DNA of 64,000 nt from Ignavibacteria bacterium (GTDB lineage: Bacteria > Bacteroidota > Ignavibacteria > Kapaibacteriales > Kapaibacteriaceae). Of this stretch, positions 56,321-64,000 are shown piece by piece. The DNA is taken from the NCBI GenBank assembly GCA_015709655.1, contig CP054181.1, positions 919,262 to 983,261 of the forward strand, read 5' to 3'. Numbering within the stretch: the first letter of the stretch is position 1; every line of letters starts with the position of its first letter. Made by a program: the position numbers and the translations under genes. The notes under the pieces were generated by a model, which was not told the origin of the DNA, did not search any database, and was given only the letters and a program-made list of their open reading frames with translations.

Positions 56321-57841
56321 ATGAATCAACCGTCATCAGGTCTTGCCACACGCACACTCAGCGTTACCACACTGGCATTTACAATCTGCTTTGCCGTGTG
56401 GATGATAAACGGTGTCCTTGTTACGTTTCTTGTCAATAATGGTATTTACAAATGGAGCCCTGTCCAGGTTGGCTGGCTGCTGGGTGTGCCGGTTCTTGTG
56501 GGGTCGGTACTTCGTTTGCCGGTAGGTATCCTTACCGATAAACTGGGCGGACGCTGGGTAATGGGCTCTCTGTTGATGTTATGCGCAGTTCCGGTGTACC
56601 TGCTCTCGTATGCCGATGACTATACATCGTTTCTTGCTTTGAGTTTTTGTTTTGGTATTGCAGGCAGCACATTTGCTTCGGGCGTGGCCTACGTCTCACT
56701 GTTCTTCCCAAAGAATAAACAAGGCACTGCCCTTGGCATCTTTGGCGCCGGCAACATGGGTGCCGCACTCACCACCCTGTTCGGACCAACACTGCTGGAA
56801 TACGTTACCGATCACGGTGCCAATCTTGCAGCATGGCGTTCCATGCCGCGTTTATATGCAGCTCTACTGGCTGCTACGGGTATTGTGTTCTTCCTGCTGA
56901 CAAAGAATGCCAGGCCTACAGCGGTGAAGTCAATGCGCGATCGGTTACTGCCTCTTCGTGAAGCACGCGTATGGCGCTTTGGCCTGTATTATTTTGTGGT
57001 GTTCGGAAGCTTCGTGGCTTTGTCGCAGTGGCTTATTCCGTACTATGTTAATGTGTATTCCATGCCTATTGTGATGGCCGGCTTTATGACAACTGCCTTT
57101 AATCTTCCATCGGGTGTTATTCGGGCAGTTGGAGGCGTGCTTGCGGACAAAATCGGAGCTCGCATGCTCCTGTATGTAGTGTTCGGCGTATGCATCGTTT
57201 GCCTGTTCCTGCTTTTCTTCCCGCGAATGGAAATTAATGCTCCGGGACAAGGAATTATGGCAACACGTGCCGGCACGGTAACCGCTGTTTCGGATAATGA
57301 GATTCAGATTGGTGATACCAGGTACGCAATCCAGCATAAGGGAGATACCGACAAGAATATTAAAATCCGCTTTGGTATCCACCACGATACCGAAGGCTTC
57401 CTGATACTTCCTACTGCATCTACATGGCAGACGCCACTGGTAAAAGCGGGCGACACGGTCACGAAAGGACAACTCATTGCAAAGGGTAATACGCAAATTT
57501 ACTTTCAGGCAAATGTGTGGATATTTACTGCCCTGGTCTTTATTATCGGCTTGATGATGGGACTGGGCAGCGCCGCCGTGTTTAAGCATATTCCAACCTA
57601 TTATCCCAACGATATTGGTTCCGTTGGTGGCATCGTGGGTGTGTTAGGGGGCTTGGGCGGATTTATCGATCCTATTGTGTTTGGCTATCTGCTCAGTGCC
57701 ACCGGCGTATGGACCACAAGTTGGATGATGCTTGCCGGCCTGTCTATCATCAGCATTGCACTGATGCATTTTGCCATCTCACGCAGTAAGGTTGGCGTTT
57801 ACACGGTACCCGATGAAGCAATTAAACAAATTAAATCGTAA
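56321..57841 (+). CDS. narK: NarK-family nitrate/nitrite transporter with inserted barrel-sandwich-like domain
   Basis: 506 aa from the ATG at 56321 (GGAG at 56307-56310). A major facilitator protein with about 12 membrane segments and NarK motifs GVPVLVGSVLRLPVGILTDK, LGIFGAGNMGAA and, in the second half, NDIGSVGGIVGVLGGLGGF. Residues ~303-393, between two membrane helices, form an insert of about 90 hydrophilic residues: GIMATRAGTVTAV then AGDTVTKGQLIAKG, the strand pattern of biotinyl/lipoyl-like barrel-sandwich domains, without a modifiable lysine motif. It probably imports nitrate or exports nitrite. Divergent from the nar operon and under the same predicted activator. Confidence 0.9.
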   Translation: MNQPSSGLATRTLSVTTLAFTICFAVWMINGVLVTFLVNNGIYKWSPVQVGWLLGVPVLVGSVLRLPVGILTDKLGGRWVMGSLLMLCAVPVYLLSYADDYTSFLALSFCFGIAGSTFASGVAYVSLFFPKNKQGTALGIFGAGNMGAALTTLFGPTLLEYVTDHGANLAAWRSMPRLYAALLAATGIVFFLLTKNARPTAVKSMRDRLLPLREARVWRFGLYYFVVFGSFVALSQWLIPYYVNVYSMPIVMAGFMTTAFNLPSGVIRAVGGVLADKIGARMLLYVVFGVCIVCLFLLFFPRMEINAPGQGIMATRAGTVTAVSDNEIQIGDTRYAIQHKGDTDKNIKIRFGIHHDTEGFLILPTASTWQTPLVKAGDTVTKGQLIAKGNTQIYFQANVWIFTALVFIIGLMMGLGSAAVFKHIPTYYPNDIGSVGGIVGVLGGLGGFIDPIVFGYLLSATGVWTTSWMMLAGLSIISIALMHFAISRSKVGVYTVPDEAIKQIKS

Positions 57842-57937
57842 GGGGGGGGCCGACGCCGCTCAGATTACCGTGCCGTGGTACATCCATTCCATGGAGATAC
57901 CACCACTGTTGTCAGTTCTGAGGAATGTACGTACGCC

Positions 57938-59026
57938 ATGACGCCGAACCAACCGTCCACATCCCAACCCGCTACGCTTACTGCACGCCTCTCCGATGCC
58001 GTCCGGAGTTTGTCACCCTCATACTTTGGCCTGGTCATGGCCACCGGGATTGTCTCGTCGGCATTGCATCTTACCGGTATGCATACGCTTAGCCTTGTCC
58101 TGTTCTGGGTGAACCTTCTGGCGTATGGCGTCCTGTGGACGCTCACGATTATCAGAGTTGCTATGTTCCCGAGGGAGTTTTTAAACGACGTAAAGGGACA
58201 CCAGACAGGTCCGGGGTTCTTTACAACAATTGCAGGTACCTGCATTGTTGGTACCCAGTTTATTCTTCTCAATCAGGATTATGCTACAGCCTCTGTTCTT
58301 TGGGTATTGGGAATTGTTCTGTGGGTTGGGATGACCTATGTAGTGTTTACAACGCTCACCATAAAGGAAGAGAAACCATCGCTGGACGAAGGAATTTCCG
58401 GAGCCTGGTTGCTTGCTGTTGTCTCAACGCAGTCAGTAGCCGTGCTTACCACCCTCATTGCCACACGTCTGGATCAGCCCCTTAAACTTGAAGCAAACTT
58501 CTTTGCGCTCTCTATGTGGCTGTGGGGCGGCATGCTGTACATCTGGATGATTTCACTGATTTTTTACCGCTACACGTTTTTTAAATTCTTTGCCTCCGAT
58601 CTTGCTCCTCCCTACTGGATAAACATGGGCGCCATGGCCATATCCACCGTGGCCGGTTCGCTACTCATTCTTAACGTAGATCATGCACCATTCTTACATT
58701 CACTGCTCCCATTCTTAAAAGGATTTACTGTTTTTTACTGGGCTACCGGCACGTGGTGGATACCAATGCTGTTTATCCTTGCCGTTTGGAGAAGCGTGTA
58801 CAAGAAACTGCCATTTACATACGATCCCCTGTACTGGGGCGCCGTGTTCCCCCTTGGGATGTACACGGTTGCTACCTACCAGATGGACAGAGCGTTGAAT
58901 CTGTACTTCCTGCAGTGGCTTCCAAACTATTTCGTGTTTATTGCTGCTGCGGTTTGGATTGCCACATTCTCCGGAATGGTGCGCAGGATTGCCCAAACTC
59001 TTTTTGGTACGGGCCATCGGCATTAG
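57938..59026 (+). CDS. TDT-family transporter (TehA/Mae1/SSU1-like)
   Basis: 362 aa from the ATG at 57938 (GAGGA at 57920-57924); a GTG at 57875 would add 21 residues. About ten hydrophobic segments. The first, SPSYFGLVMATGIVSSAL, is the typical TDT opening; TGPGFFTTIAGTCIVGTQF and GAWLLAVVSTQSVAVL also fit. The family includes tellurite-resistance TehA, malate permease and the sulfite exporter Ssu1, so the substrate is unclear; an anion is most likely. It follows narK by 96 bp and may export an anion formed in anaerobic metabolism. Confidence 0.85.
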   Translation: MTPNQPSTSQPATLTARLSDAVRSLSPSYFGLVMATGIVSSALHLTGMHTLSLVLFWVNLLAYGVLWTLTIIRVAMFPREFLNDVKGHQTGPGFFTTIAGTCIVGTQFILLNQDYATASVLWVLGIVLWVGMTYVVFTTLTIKEEKPSLDEGISGAWLLAVVSTQSVAVLTTLIATRLDQPLKLEANFFALSMWLWGGMLYIWMISLIFYRYTFFKFFASDLAPPYWINMGAMAISTVAGSLLILNVDHAPFLHSLLPFLKGFTVFYWATGTWWIPMLFILAVWRSVYKKLPFTYDPLYWGAVFPLGMYTVATYQMDRALNLYFLQWLPNYFVFIAAAVWIATFSGMVRRIAQTLFGTGHRH

Positions 59027-59049
59027 CGTATTGAATACGTATGCGGTGG

Positions 59050-59077
59050 GATCCTTAGGATCGAGCGTATCGCTTTT
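59050..59077 (+). terminator. Weak double hairpin after the TDT gene
   Basis: GATCC-TTA-GGATC (59050-59062) is followed by AGCG-TAT-CGCT and TTTT (59064-59077). Stems are short, so termination is uncertain. An inverted repeat CGTATT-G-AATACG (59027-59039) directly after the TDT stop could be an operator for the hemerythrin-moaA transcript. Confidence 0.3.
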
Positions 59078-59123
59078 GAGGTTTGAGGTCCTGTTAAAAA
59101 CGTAATGCCGTAATTTGCACCTT

Positions 59124-59798
59124 ATGACAATGCTAGATCTAAAAAACCTCGCCAAAACGGATCCCGTTAAACGTAATGTTGAAAAGGGGCTTGAACAAGT
59201 TGAGCATACGCCAATGGAACCACCGTCAGCCTACGATTCACTTGCAACGGTCAACGTTCCGGCAGATCAGCTCCATGATGTCCTGAAAGTGTTTGTTGAT
59301 GAACACAAGAAGGCAACAGAAATCATTGAACAGTTCGAGCAGGCCCTGCTACAGTACAAAACCAACGGGTATAAGCTGGATCCTAAAATCAATGAGTACT
59401 TTAAACAGTTCTTTGATTTCTTTGATAACTTCCTGTTGCCTCATAACTCCAAGGAAGAAAAGGCGTTGTTCCCAACACTCAATGAGCGGCTTGTGGAAGC
59501 AGGCGAGCACAGCAGTACCGACAGTAAGTTTACCGCCATCGACGTCATGGAAGATGACCACGTGAAGTTTATTCAGCTTGGCGCCCTTACGTTTAACCTG
59601 CTGGGTCTGGCAACGCGCATCCAGGACTTTAATGCCAGAATCTTTGTGCTGGATACGGCTTACGAGAACGGACGCGAACTGATAGAACTGCTGCGCCTGC
59701 ACATCTTCCGCGAAGACTACACCCTTTTTCCGCTGGCACAGAAATACCTAAAGGACGACGATTTTAAATTAATTGAAGAAAAAATGGCTCGGTTTTAA
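59124..59798 (+). CDS. Hemerythrin-like domain protein
   Basis: 224 aa from the ATG at 59124 (a TTG three codons upstream is possible). Residues ~60-215 form a four-helix hemerythrin HHE-type domain: candidate iron ligands lie in VDEHKKATEIIEQFE, FLLPHNSKEEKALFP, VMEDDHVKF and LRLHIFREDYTLFP. Related proteins bind oxygen or nitric oxide or repair iron-sulfur clusters under nitrosative stress. That would suit its place between the nitrate transporter and moaA. Its stop is directly followed by the moaA ATG, so the two are co-translated. Confidence 0.85.
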   Translation: MTMLDLKNLAKTDPVKRNVEKGLEQVEHTPMEPPSAYDSLATVNVPADQLHDVLKVFVDEHKKATEIIEQFEQALLQYKTNGYKLDPKINEYFKQFFDFFDNFLLPHNSKEEKALFPTLNERLVEAGEHSSTDSKFTAIDVMEDDHVKFIQLGALTFNLLGLATRIQDFNARIFVLDTAYENGRELIELLRLHIFREDYTLFPLAQKYLKDDDFKLIEEKMARF

Positions 59799-60803
59799 AT
59801 GAGCATGAAAACCGGTACACTGGTCGACAGATTTGGTCGGGTACATAACTACCTGCGAATCTCTCTCACCGAACGATGCAACTTTCGGTGTGTGTACTGC
59901 ATGCCTGAAGAAGGCATCCCACTGCGCCCACGTTCTGAGTTCATGACGCGTCACGAGGTGTACAGCCTTGCCGAAACATTTGTCCGCCTTGGAATCACCA
60001 AGATTCGCCTGACCGGCGGTGAGCCACTGGTACGCAACGATGCTGATGAAATCATCACCCGGCTTGCCACACTCCCGGTAGAACTGGCCATTACCACCAA
60101 CGGCGTACTGGTAGATAAGTTCCTTGATACGTTTATCGCTGCCGGCCTTCGGTCAGTAAACATCAGTCTGGACTCTCTGAACGAAGAGAAGTTTTCGATG
60201 CTCACGAGGCGCAATCATTTCCGGACGGTTATGGATAACATACGTCTGCTGCTCGAGCACGACTTCCATGTTAAGCTTAACGCCGTTGTGATGAGAGACT
60301 TTAATGATTCCGAGCTTATTGACTTCATCGAATTCACCAAGGACCGGAACGTCCATTTCAGGTTTATTGAGTTTATGCCCTTTGCCGGAAATAATTGGGA
60401 CCTTGAAAAGGGGCTCTCGTATCATGAAATAATACACCTGGCCCAGCAGCAGTACGGTAGCCGCGTGATCCGTCTGAACGACTCGTCCAACGATACTGCA
60501 AAGAATTATCAGATAGAGGGTTATACCGGCACGTTTGCCGTTATCTCGTCAGTTACCAGCCCCTTCTGCGATACGTGCAACCGGCTGCGCCTAACGGCTG
60601 ATGGCAAGCTTAAGAACTGTCTGTTCTCCAATACCGAGGTTGACTTGCTCACCCCCCTTCGTAATGGCGAAAACATTGAACACTTTATTCATGCATCGGT
60701 ACGCGAAAAGCATGCGGCACGCGGAGGTATGGATACGTTGCGCGACTTTGAGCAGCAAGCCTCTGTTAACGGTAATCGCGCCATGGTTGCAATCGGAGGC
60801 TAA
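59799..60803 (+). CDS. moaA: GTP 3',8-cyclase (molybdenum cofactor step 1)
   Basis: 334 aa radical-SAM enzyme converting GTP to 3',8-cyclo-H2-GTP. The N-terminal cluster is Cys27, Cys31 and Cys34 (TERCNFRCVYCMPEEG); TGGEPLVRND is the SAM-binding segment. The second, substrate-binding cluster is CDTCNRLRLTADGKLKNC near residue 260. The chain ends in Gly-Gly, which MoaA needs for activity. A start at the second ATG (59805) is equally possible. It begins one base after the hemerythrin stop codon. Confidence 0.96.
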   Translation: MSMKTGTLVDRFGRVHNYLRISLTERCNFRCVYCMPEEGIPLRPRSEFMTRHEVYSLAETFVRLGITKIRLTGGEPLVRNDADEIITRLATLPVELAITTNGVLVDKFLDTFIAAGLRSVNISLDSLNEEKFSMLTRRNHFRTVMDNIRLLLEHDFHVKLNAVVMRDFNDSELIDFIEFTKDRNVHFRFIEFMPFAGNNWDLEKGLSYHEIIHLAQQQYGSRVIRLNDSSNDTAKNYQIEGYTGTFAVISSVTSPFCDTCNRLRLTADGKLKNCLFSNTEVDLLTPLRNGENIEHFIHASVREKHAARGGMDTLRDFEQQASVNGNRAMVAIGG

Positions 60804-60808
60804 GAAAA

Positions 60809-61294
60809 ATGATGGATTCTAAACTTACTGAGCAATTACAGACTGTCGATCTGGTGGATGCCGAGATGGTTGAAAGCGCTTTCCGGTTCTGGTTTTCCAA
60901 CCATGACCATATCCGCTCGCCGTTCCCCGAGTATATCCATGACGAACTGAAACAACAGTCGGTTAAAAAACTAATTGCGTGGTGTTCTGCAATCTCCGAT
61001 AGGGCCAGACAGGAGATTACCGACGAGATTCTGGCAGAGAAATTCGAGGAACTGCTGTTTGAACAAGCATTAGGCATGGTGCAAACAGATGATGAACGCC
61101 TAACCATACTCTACCCGTTTATGCCACGACTTGGTGATGTGTTGCAATCGTCACAGTCTGAATCAGATAACACTCAAAGCACAGTAATTCATCGCGAACA
61201 CATTAAAAAAAACGATGCCGGTTATCTTCGGATCCGACTGTGCAATTCAATTACCAGTCAGGAATGGGAAACCGAATTTGAGTTGCCTGAATAA
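60809..61294 (+). CDS. Unknown 161-aa protein in the molybdenum cofactor cluster
   Basis: 161 aa, acidic, helical N-terminal half (HDELKQQSVKKLIAWCSAIS, ITDEILAEKFEELLFEQALGMV) and a short strand-rich C-terminus with KNDAGYLRIRLCNSITSQEWETEFELPE. No signal peptide, cofactor motif or membrane segment. A GGAGG lies just upstream within the end of moaA, 5 bp away from it. Position between moaA and moeA suggests a role in cofactor synthesis or nitrate metabolism. I recognise no family. Confidence 0.75.
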   Translation: MMDSKLTEQLQTVDLVDAEMVESAFRFWFSNHDHIRSPFPEYIHDELKQQSVKKLIAWCSAISDRARQEITDEILAEKFEELLFEQALGMVQTDDERLTILYPFMPRLGDVLQSSQSESDNTQSTVIHREHIKKNDAGYLRIRLCNSITSQEWETEFELPE

Positions 61295-61371
61295 CGCCCT
61301 ACCTGCCCACGCATTCAGGCACAATACCCTCGGTTTTCTGTCATCATTTTGATTGCTGCTCATCCGCTACC

Positions 61372-62562
61372 ATGATCTCTGTTCCCGAAGCCAAGCACCG
61401 TATTCTGAACTCTGTTGCCCACCTGAATGCAGCTCATCGTCCACTTGCTTCGGCACTGGGCTGCACAGCCGCAGGTAACATCGTTGCGCCGATTCATTTA
61501 CCGCCGTTCAGACAGTCCGCGATGGACGGCTACGCCATATCCCCTTCGGAGCCGCGTCAAACCTCGTTCACGGTTACTGCCGAAATTCCGGCGGGCAGCG
61601 TGCTCCGGAAACCACTCCATCCGGGTGAGGCTGCACGGATATTCACAGGTGCATGCGTGCCCGACCAGGCCAGTGCCGTCATAAAACAGGAATCGGTGAC
61701 GGTTGCACCTGGCAACCACATCACTATCAATGAAGATTATAAAACAGATGAGAATATTCGTGCTGTTGGTTCACAGATTCGTCAGGGTGAAACAGCTATT
61801 CCAGCCGGAACAGTTCTCACTCCTGCAGGAATAGGTCTGTGTGCGGCACTTGGCCTGACCGGTATCGCCGTGTATCCTAAGCCGCGAATAGCCATCATCG
61901 TAACGGGCTCTGAACTGCGTCAGCCGGGCACCCCGCTTGATTACGGAACCGTGTACGAATCGAACTCCTTTGCACTTACTGCTGTTCTGGCGTCGGTCGG
62001 GATTACCGATATCACGGTGAGCTCAGTGTCCGATGATAAACTACACATAACACAGGCCATCCAAAATGCACTGGGTATCTCTGATATCGTACTTGTTACC
62101 GGTGGCGTGTCGGTTGGCGATTATGATTTTGTTGGACCTGCAATGGCGGATATCGGCGTTGAGACCATTTTCTACAAGGTAAGGCAGAAGCCGGGCAAGC
62201 CTTTATTCTATGGACGCCACAATACGACTGCTGTTTTTGGATTACCCGGTAATCCTGCAGCGGTCTTAAGCTGTTTTTACGAATACGTGTATCCTGCAAT
62301 TCAGTTAATGCAGGGCCGACAGGAGCCATTTCTCCCGTCAGTCCGGTTGCCAATTGCACAGTCGTATCGGAAAAGCAACTCACTCGCTCTCTTCCTTAAG
62401 GGAAGAGCCGGGAACGGCAGTGTTAAACCGTTGGGCGGACAGGAGTCATACATCCTGAAATCGTTTGCCGAGGGCAACTGCCTGATCTACTTACCCGAGG
62501 CAGTTGAAACTATTGCCGCCGGTGATCCTGTAGAAGTACACATGTTGCCCGGCGTTTACTAA
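61372..62562 (+). CDS. moeA: Molybdopterin molybdenumtransferase
   Basis: 396 aa MoeA, which inserts molybdate into adenylated molybdopterin. Motifs in order: PPFRQSAMDGYAI, GEAARIFTGACVP, IVTGSELRQPGTPLDYGTVYESNSFAL, VTGGVSVGDYDFV, FYKVRQKPGKPLFYG and FGLPGNPAAVLSCF. Domain IV ends with the expected hydrophobic strands. 78 bp separate it from the unknown upstream gene. Confidence 0.95.
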   Translation: MISVPEAKHRILNSVAHLNAAHRPLASALGCTAAGNIVAPIHLPPFRQSAMDGYAISPSEPRQTSFTVTAEIPAGSVLRKPLHPGEAARIFTGACVPDQASAVIKQESVTVAPGNHITINEDYKTDENIRAVGSQIRQGETAIPAGTVLTPAGIGLCAALGLTGIAVYPKPRIAIIVTGSELRQPGTPLDYGTVYESNSFALTAVLASVGITDITVSSVSDDKLHITQAIQNALGISDIVLVTGGVSVGDYDFVGPAMADIGVETIFYKVRQKPGKPLFYGRHNTTAVFGLPGNPAAVLSCFYEYVYPAIQLMQGRQEPFLPSVRLPIAQSYRKSNSLALFLKGRAGNGSVKPLGGQESYILKSFAEGNCLIYLPEAVETIAAGDPVEVHMLPGVY

Positions 62563-62622
62563 CCATGAGCAGCATCATTGATTTTCGACCAATTTTCGTG
62601 AATGGTAGCGCAGGACAAACAC

Positions 62623-63363
62623 ATGCCTGAAATTGACATCTCGTTGTTGTTTATTCCGCTTCTTTTTACTGTAGCGTTTTTGTATGCATCGGTAGGTCAC
62701 GGTGGGGCGAGCGGTTACCTTGCACTGATGGCACTGTTCAGCTTTCAGCCCTACACCATGCGTCCGTCCGCCCTGATACTAAATATATTTGTTTCGCTGA
62801 TTGCCTTTTATCAGTACTGGAAGGGCGGACATTTTAAACCCAGGCTGTTTTTCCCATTTATCATCACCTCGATACCGGCATCATTTCTTGGCGCGTACAT
62901 TTCCATAGATGCCATGGTGTACAAAAAGATTCTGGGCATCCTTCTGATCTTCCCGATCCTCAGGCTGCTGGGTGCGTTTGGGAAGGAACATGACAAGCAG
63001 ACCGATGTCAACCTTCCGCTGGCATTGCTGGCCGGTGCCATTATCGGCCTTTTTTCCGGCATGATCGGTATTGGAGGCGGTATTATCCTCAGTCCGATCA
63101 TTCTGTTAATGCACTGGGGCAACATGAAGGAAACCGCTGCAGTCTCGGCACTGTTCATAGCGGTGAACTCAGTGTCAGGCTTAATCGGACTCTACATTAA
63201 CGGTCTGACAATTACGCCTGATATTTACCTGTGGATAGCCATTGCCATCGCCGGCGGTACGGCAGGCTCGTACCTGGCGCGGACGCGATTTAACAACAGA
63301 ATTCTTAAAACTCTCCTTGCTGTTGTTCTTCTTATGGCAAGTATCAAGCTGATGTTAACCTAA
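62623..63363 (+). CDS. TauE/SafE-family anion exporter
   Basis: 246 aa from the ATG at 62623 (AGGAC at 62613-62617); an ATG 21 bp upstream lacks such a site. About eight hydrophobic segments. Family signatures are ASVGHGGASGYLALMALF and GLFSGMIGIGGGIILSPIILL, the repeated Gly-rich motif of TauE/SafE proteins. Members move sulfite, sulfonates or related anions across the membrane; here, between moeA and mobA, molybdate or sulfur-compound transport is imaginable but unproven. Confidence 0.85.
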   Translation: MPEIDISLLFIPLLFTVAFLYASVGHGGASGYLALMALFSFQPYTMRPSALILNIFVSLIAFYQYWKGGHFKPRLFFPFIITSIPASFLGAYISIDAMVYKKILGILLIFPILRLLGAFGKEHDKQTDVNLPLALLAGAIIGLFSGMIGIGGGIILSPIILLMHWGNMKETAAVSALFIAVNSVSGLIGLYINGLTITPDIYLWIAIAIAGGTAGSYLARTRFNNRILKTLLAVVLLMASIKLMLT

Positions 63364-63365
63364 CC

Positions 63366-63968
63366 ATGAACCCTCTGCCATTGGTTACCGGTGTGGTGCT
63401 TGCCGGCGGGGCGAGTTCCAGAATGGGCACCAGCAAAGCCCGTGTGCTATTAAACGGGAAGCCCATGATCGGCTATGTTACCGATGTTCTCTCGGCTGTT
63501 ACTGACACGATCATGGTGATTTCCAATTCGGACGATTTGGCCGATCTGCCGTATCCCGTGTACCCCGACGTGTTCCGCGGCTGCGGTCCGCTGGGCGGTA
63601 TTCACTCAGCCCTGACTCACACCACCACGGAAATCAACGTCGTTGTAAGTTGCGACATGCCGTTTGTAACATCGCACATCATTCGGGTACTGCTTGATGC
63701 TCAAGCGTCTGCAATGGTCACGGTACCTGTTCACAATGGGAATACCGAACCCCTGTGCGGAGTTTATTCCCGGCGTGCAGCAACAACTATTGAAAAACTT
63801 TTGCAACGGCAGCAGTGGAAGATGATGGATGCACTAAAGATTCTTACCACAACCTACGTAGATGTTTCTTCGATGGGTATTGCCGACCACTGCTTCACCA
63901 ACATCAATACCCCCGGTGAATTGCAGAAGTATGATCGTCCGTCAACACATTTTCAGGGAGAAGACTGA
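63366..63968 (+). CDS. mobA: Molybdenum cofactor guanylyltransferase
   Basis: 200 aa nucleotidyltransferase that joins GMP to molybdopterin to form the MGD form required by NarG. The N-terminus GVVLAGGASSRMGTSKA is the GTP-binding signature. DVFRGCGPLGGIHSAL and VVVSCDMPFVTSHI (metal-binding Asp) follow, then NTEPLCGVYSR. It starts 3 bp after the TauE/SafE gene stop and ends 2 bp before the next ATG. Confidence 0.94.
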   Translation: MNPLPLVTGVVLAGGASSRMGTSKARVLLNGKPMIGYVTDVLSAVTDTIMVISNSDDLADLPYPVYPDVFRGCGPLGGIHSALTHTTTEINVVVSCDMPFVTSHIIRVLLDAQASAMVTVPVHNGNTEPLCGVYSRRAATTIEKLLQRQQWKMMDALKILTTTYVDVSSMGIADHCFTNINTPGELQKYDRPSTHFQGED

Positions 63969-63970
63969 TT

Positions 63971-64000
63971 ATGCATATTCGTTTTTTTGGACAGGTGGCT
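63971..64000 (+). CDS. moaD: Probable start of moaD (molybdopterin synthase small subunit), truncated by window
   Basis: Ten codons are visible (MHIRFFGQVA), 2 bp after mobA. The Phe-Phe-Gly-Gln start is typical of MoaD, and the position in the cofactor cluster fits. The rest lies beyond the window, so the call rests on very little sequence. Confidence 0.55.
   Translation, partial: MHIRFFGQVA

Noticed and set aside
56945-57589. 214-codon frame antisense to narK
   Set aside because: His/Asn/Arg-rich translation with no ribosome-binding site; it is the shadow of a well-identified transporter gene.
1-64000. tRNA or rRNA genes, CRISPR arrays and insertion sequences
   Set aside because: I looked through the intergenic stretches and saw no T-loop signature, no regularly spaced repeats and no transposase gene or terminal repeats.

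Overview
The window is bacterial chromosomal DNA of roughly balanced base composition. It is densely packed, with many 1-11 bp gene overlaps, and I see no tRNA, rRNA, insertion sequence, prophage or CRISPR array. The gene set (TPR-cyclase, LonB-like protease, DUF2520 and DUF2130 proteins, several SurA-like prolyl isomerases beside large outer-membrane proteins) points to a Gram-negative organism. I infer a member of the Bacteroidota/Chlorobiota group, perhaps a Kapabacteria- or Ignavibacteria-like lineage, but this is a judgement from gene style, not a phylogeny.

Layout. 1-26 kb is mostly housekeeping: the 3' end of purH, a TPR adenylate cyclase, a Lon-like protease, an AddB-like nuclease, a DUF2130 protein, riboflavin synthase, an RsbW-like kinase, a large outer-membrane protein, a histidine kinase, a UvrD/PcrA helicase, trpS, rpe, a DUF2520 protein, cysS, a sugar-lactone oxidase, and a tightly overlapped minus-strand operon asd-manC-small protein-hutI. 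26-32.6 kb holds a PAP2 phosphatase, a nitrilase-family amidohydrolase, murC and two SurA-type periplasmic foldases. 32.6-47.5 kb is the accessory part: an outer-membrane protein and a seven-repeat RCC1 protein on the minus strand, divergent from two very large unrecognised genes (1749 and 1434 aa) on the plus strand.

47.5-64 kb is a nitrate-respiration region. An Fnr-like regulator with a full set of candidate iron-sulfur cysteines lies convergent to an operon encoding a diheme cytochrome c, NarG, NarH, NarJ and NarI. Divergent from that operon are narK (with an unusual inserted domain), a TDT-family transporter, a hemerythrin-like protein, and a molybdenum cofactor run (moaA, an unknown gene, moeA, a TauE/SafE transporter, mobA, start of moaD). 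The 442-bp divergent control region contains two copies of the palindrome CATGAT-N4-ATCATG. Each lies 31-32 bp upstream of a -10-like hexamer, one facing each way, which is the geometry of class II Fnr-activated promoters. Together these genes make a plausible oxygen-controlled unit that imports nitrate, builds the molybdenum cofactor and reduces nitrate with quinol or cytochrome electrons.

The best candidates for something undescribed are the 1749/1434-aa gene pair, the NarK with a barrel-sandwich-like insert, and a strongly over-represented octamer (AAGGGGCT/AGCCCCTT, about 20 copies) scattered through the window.
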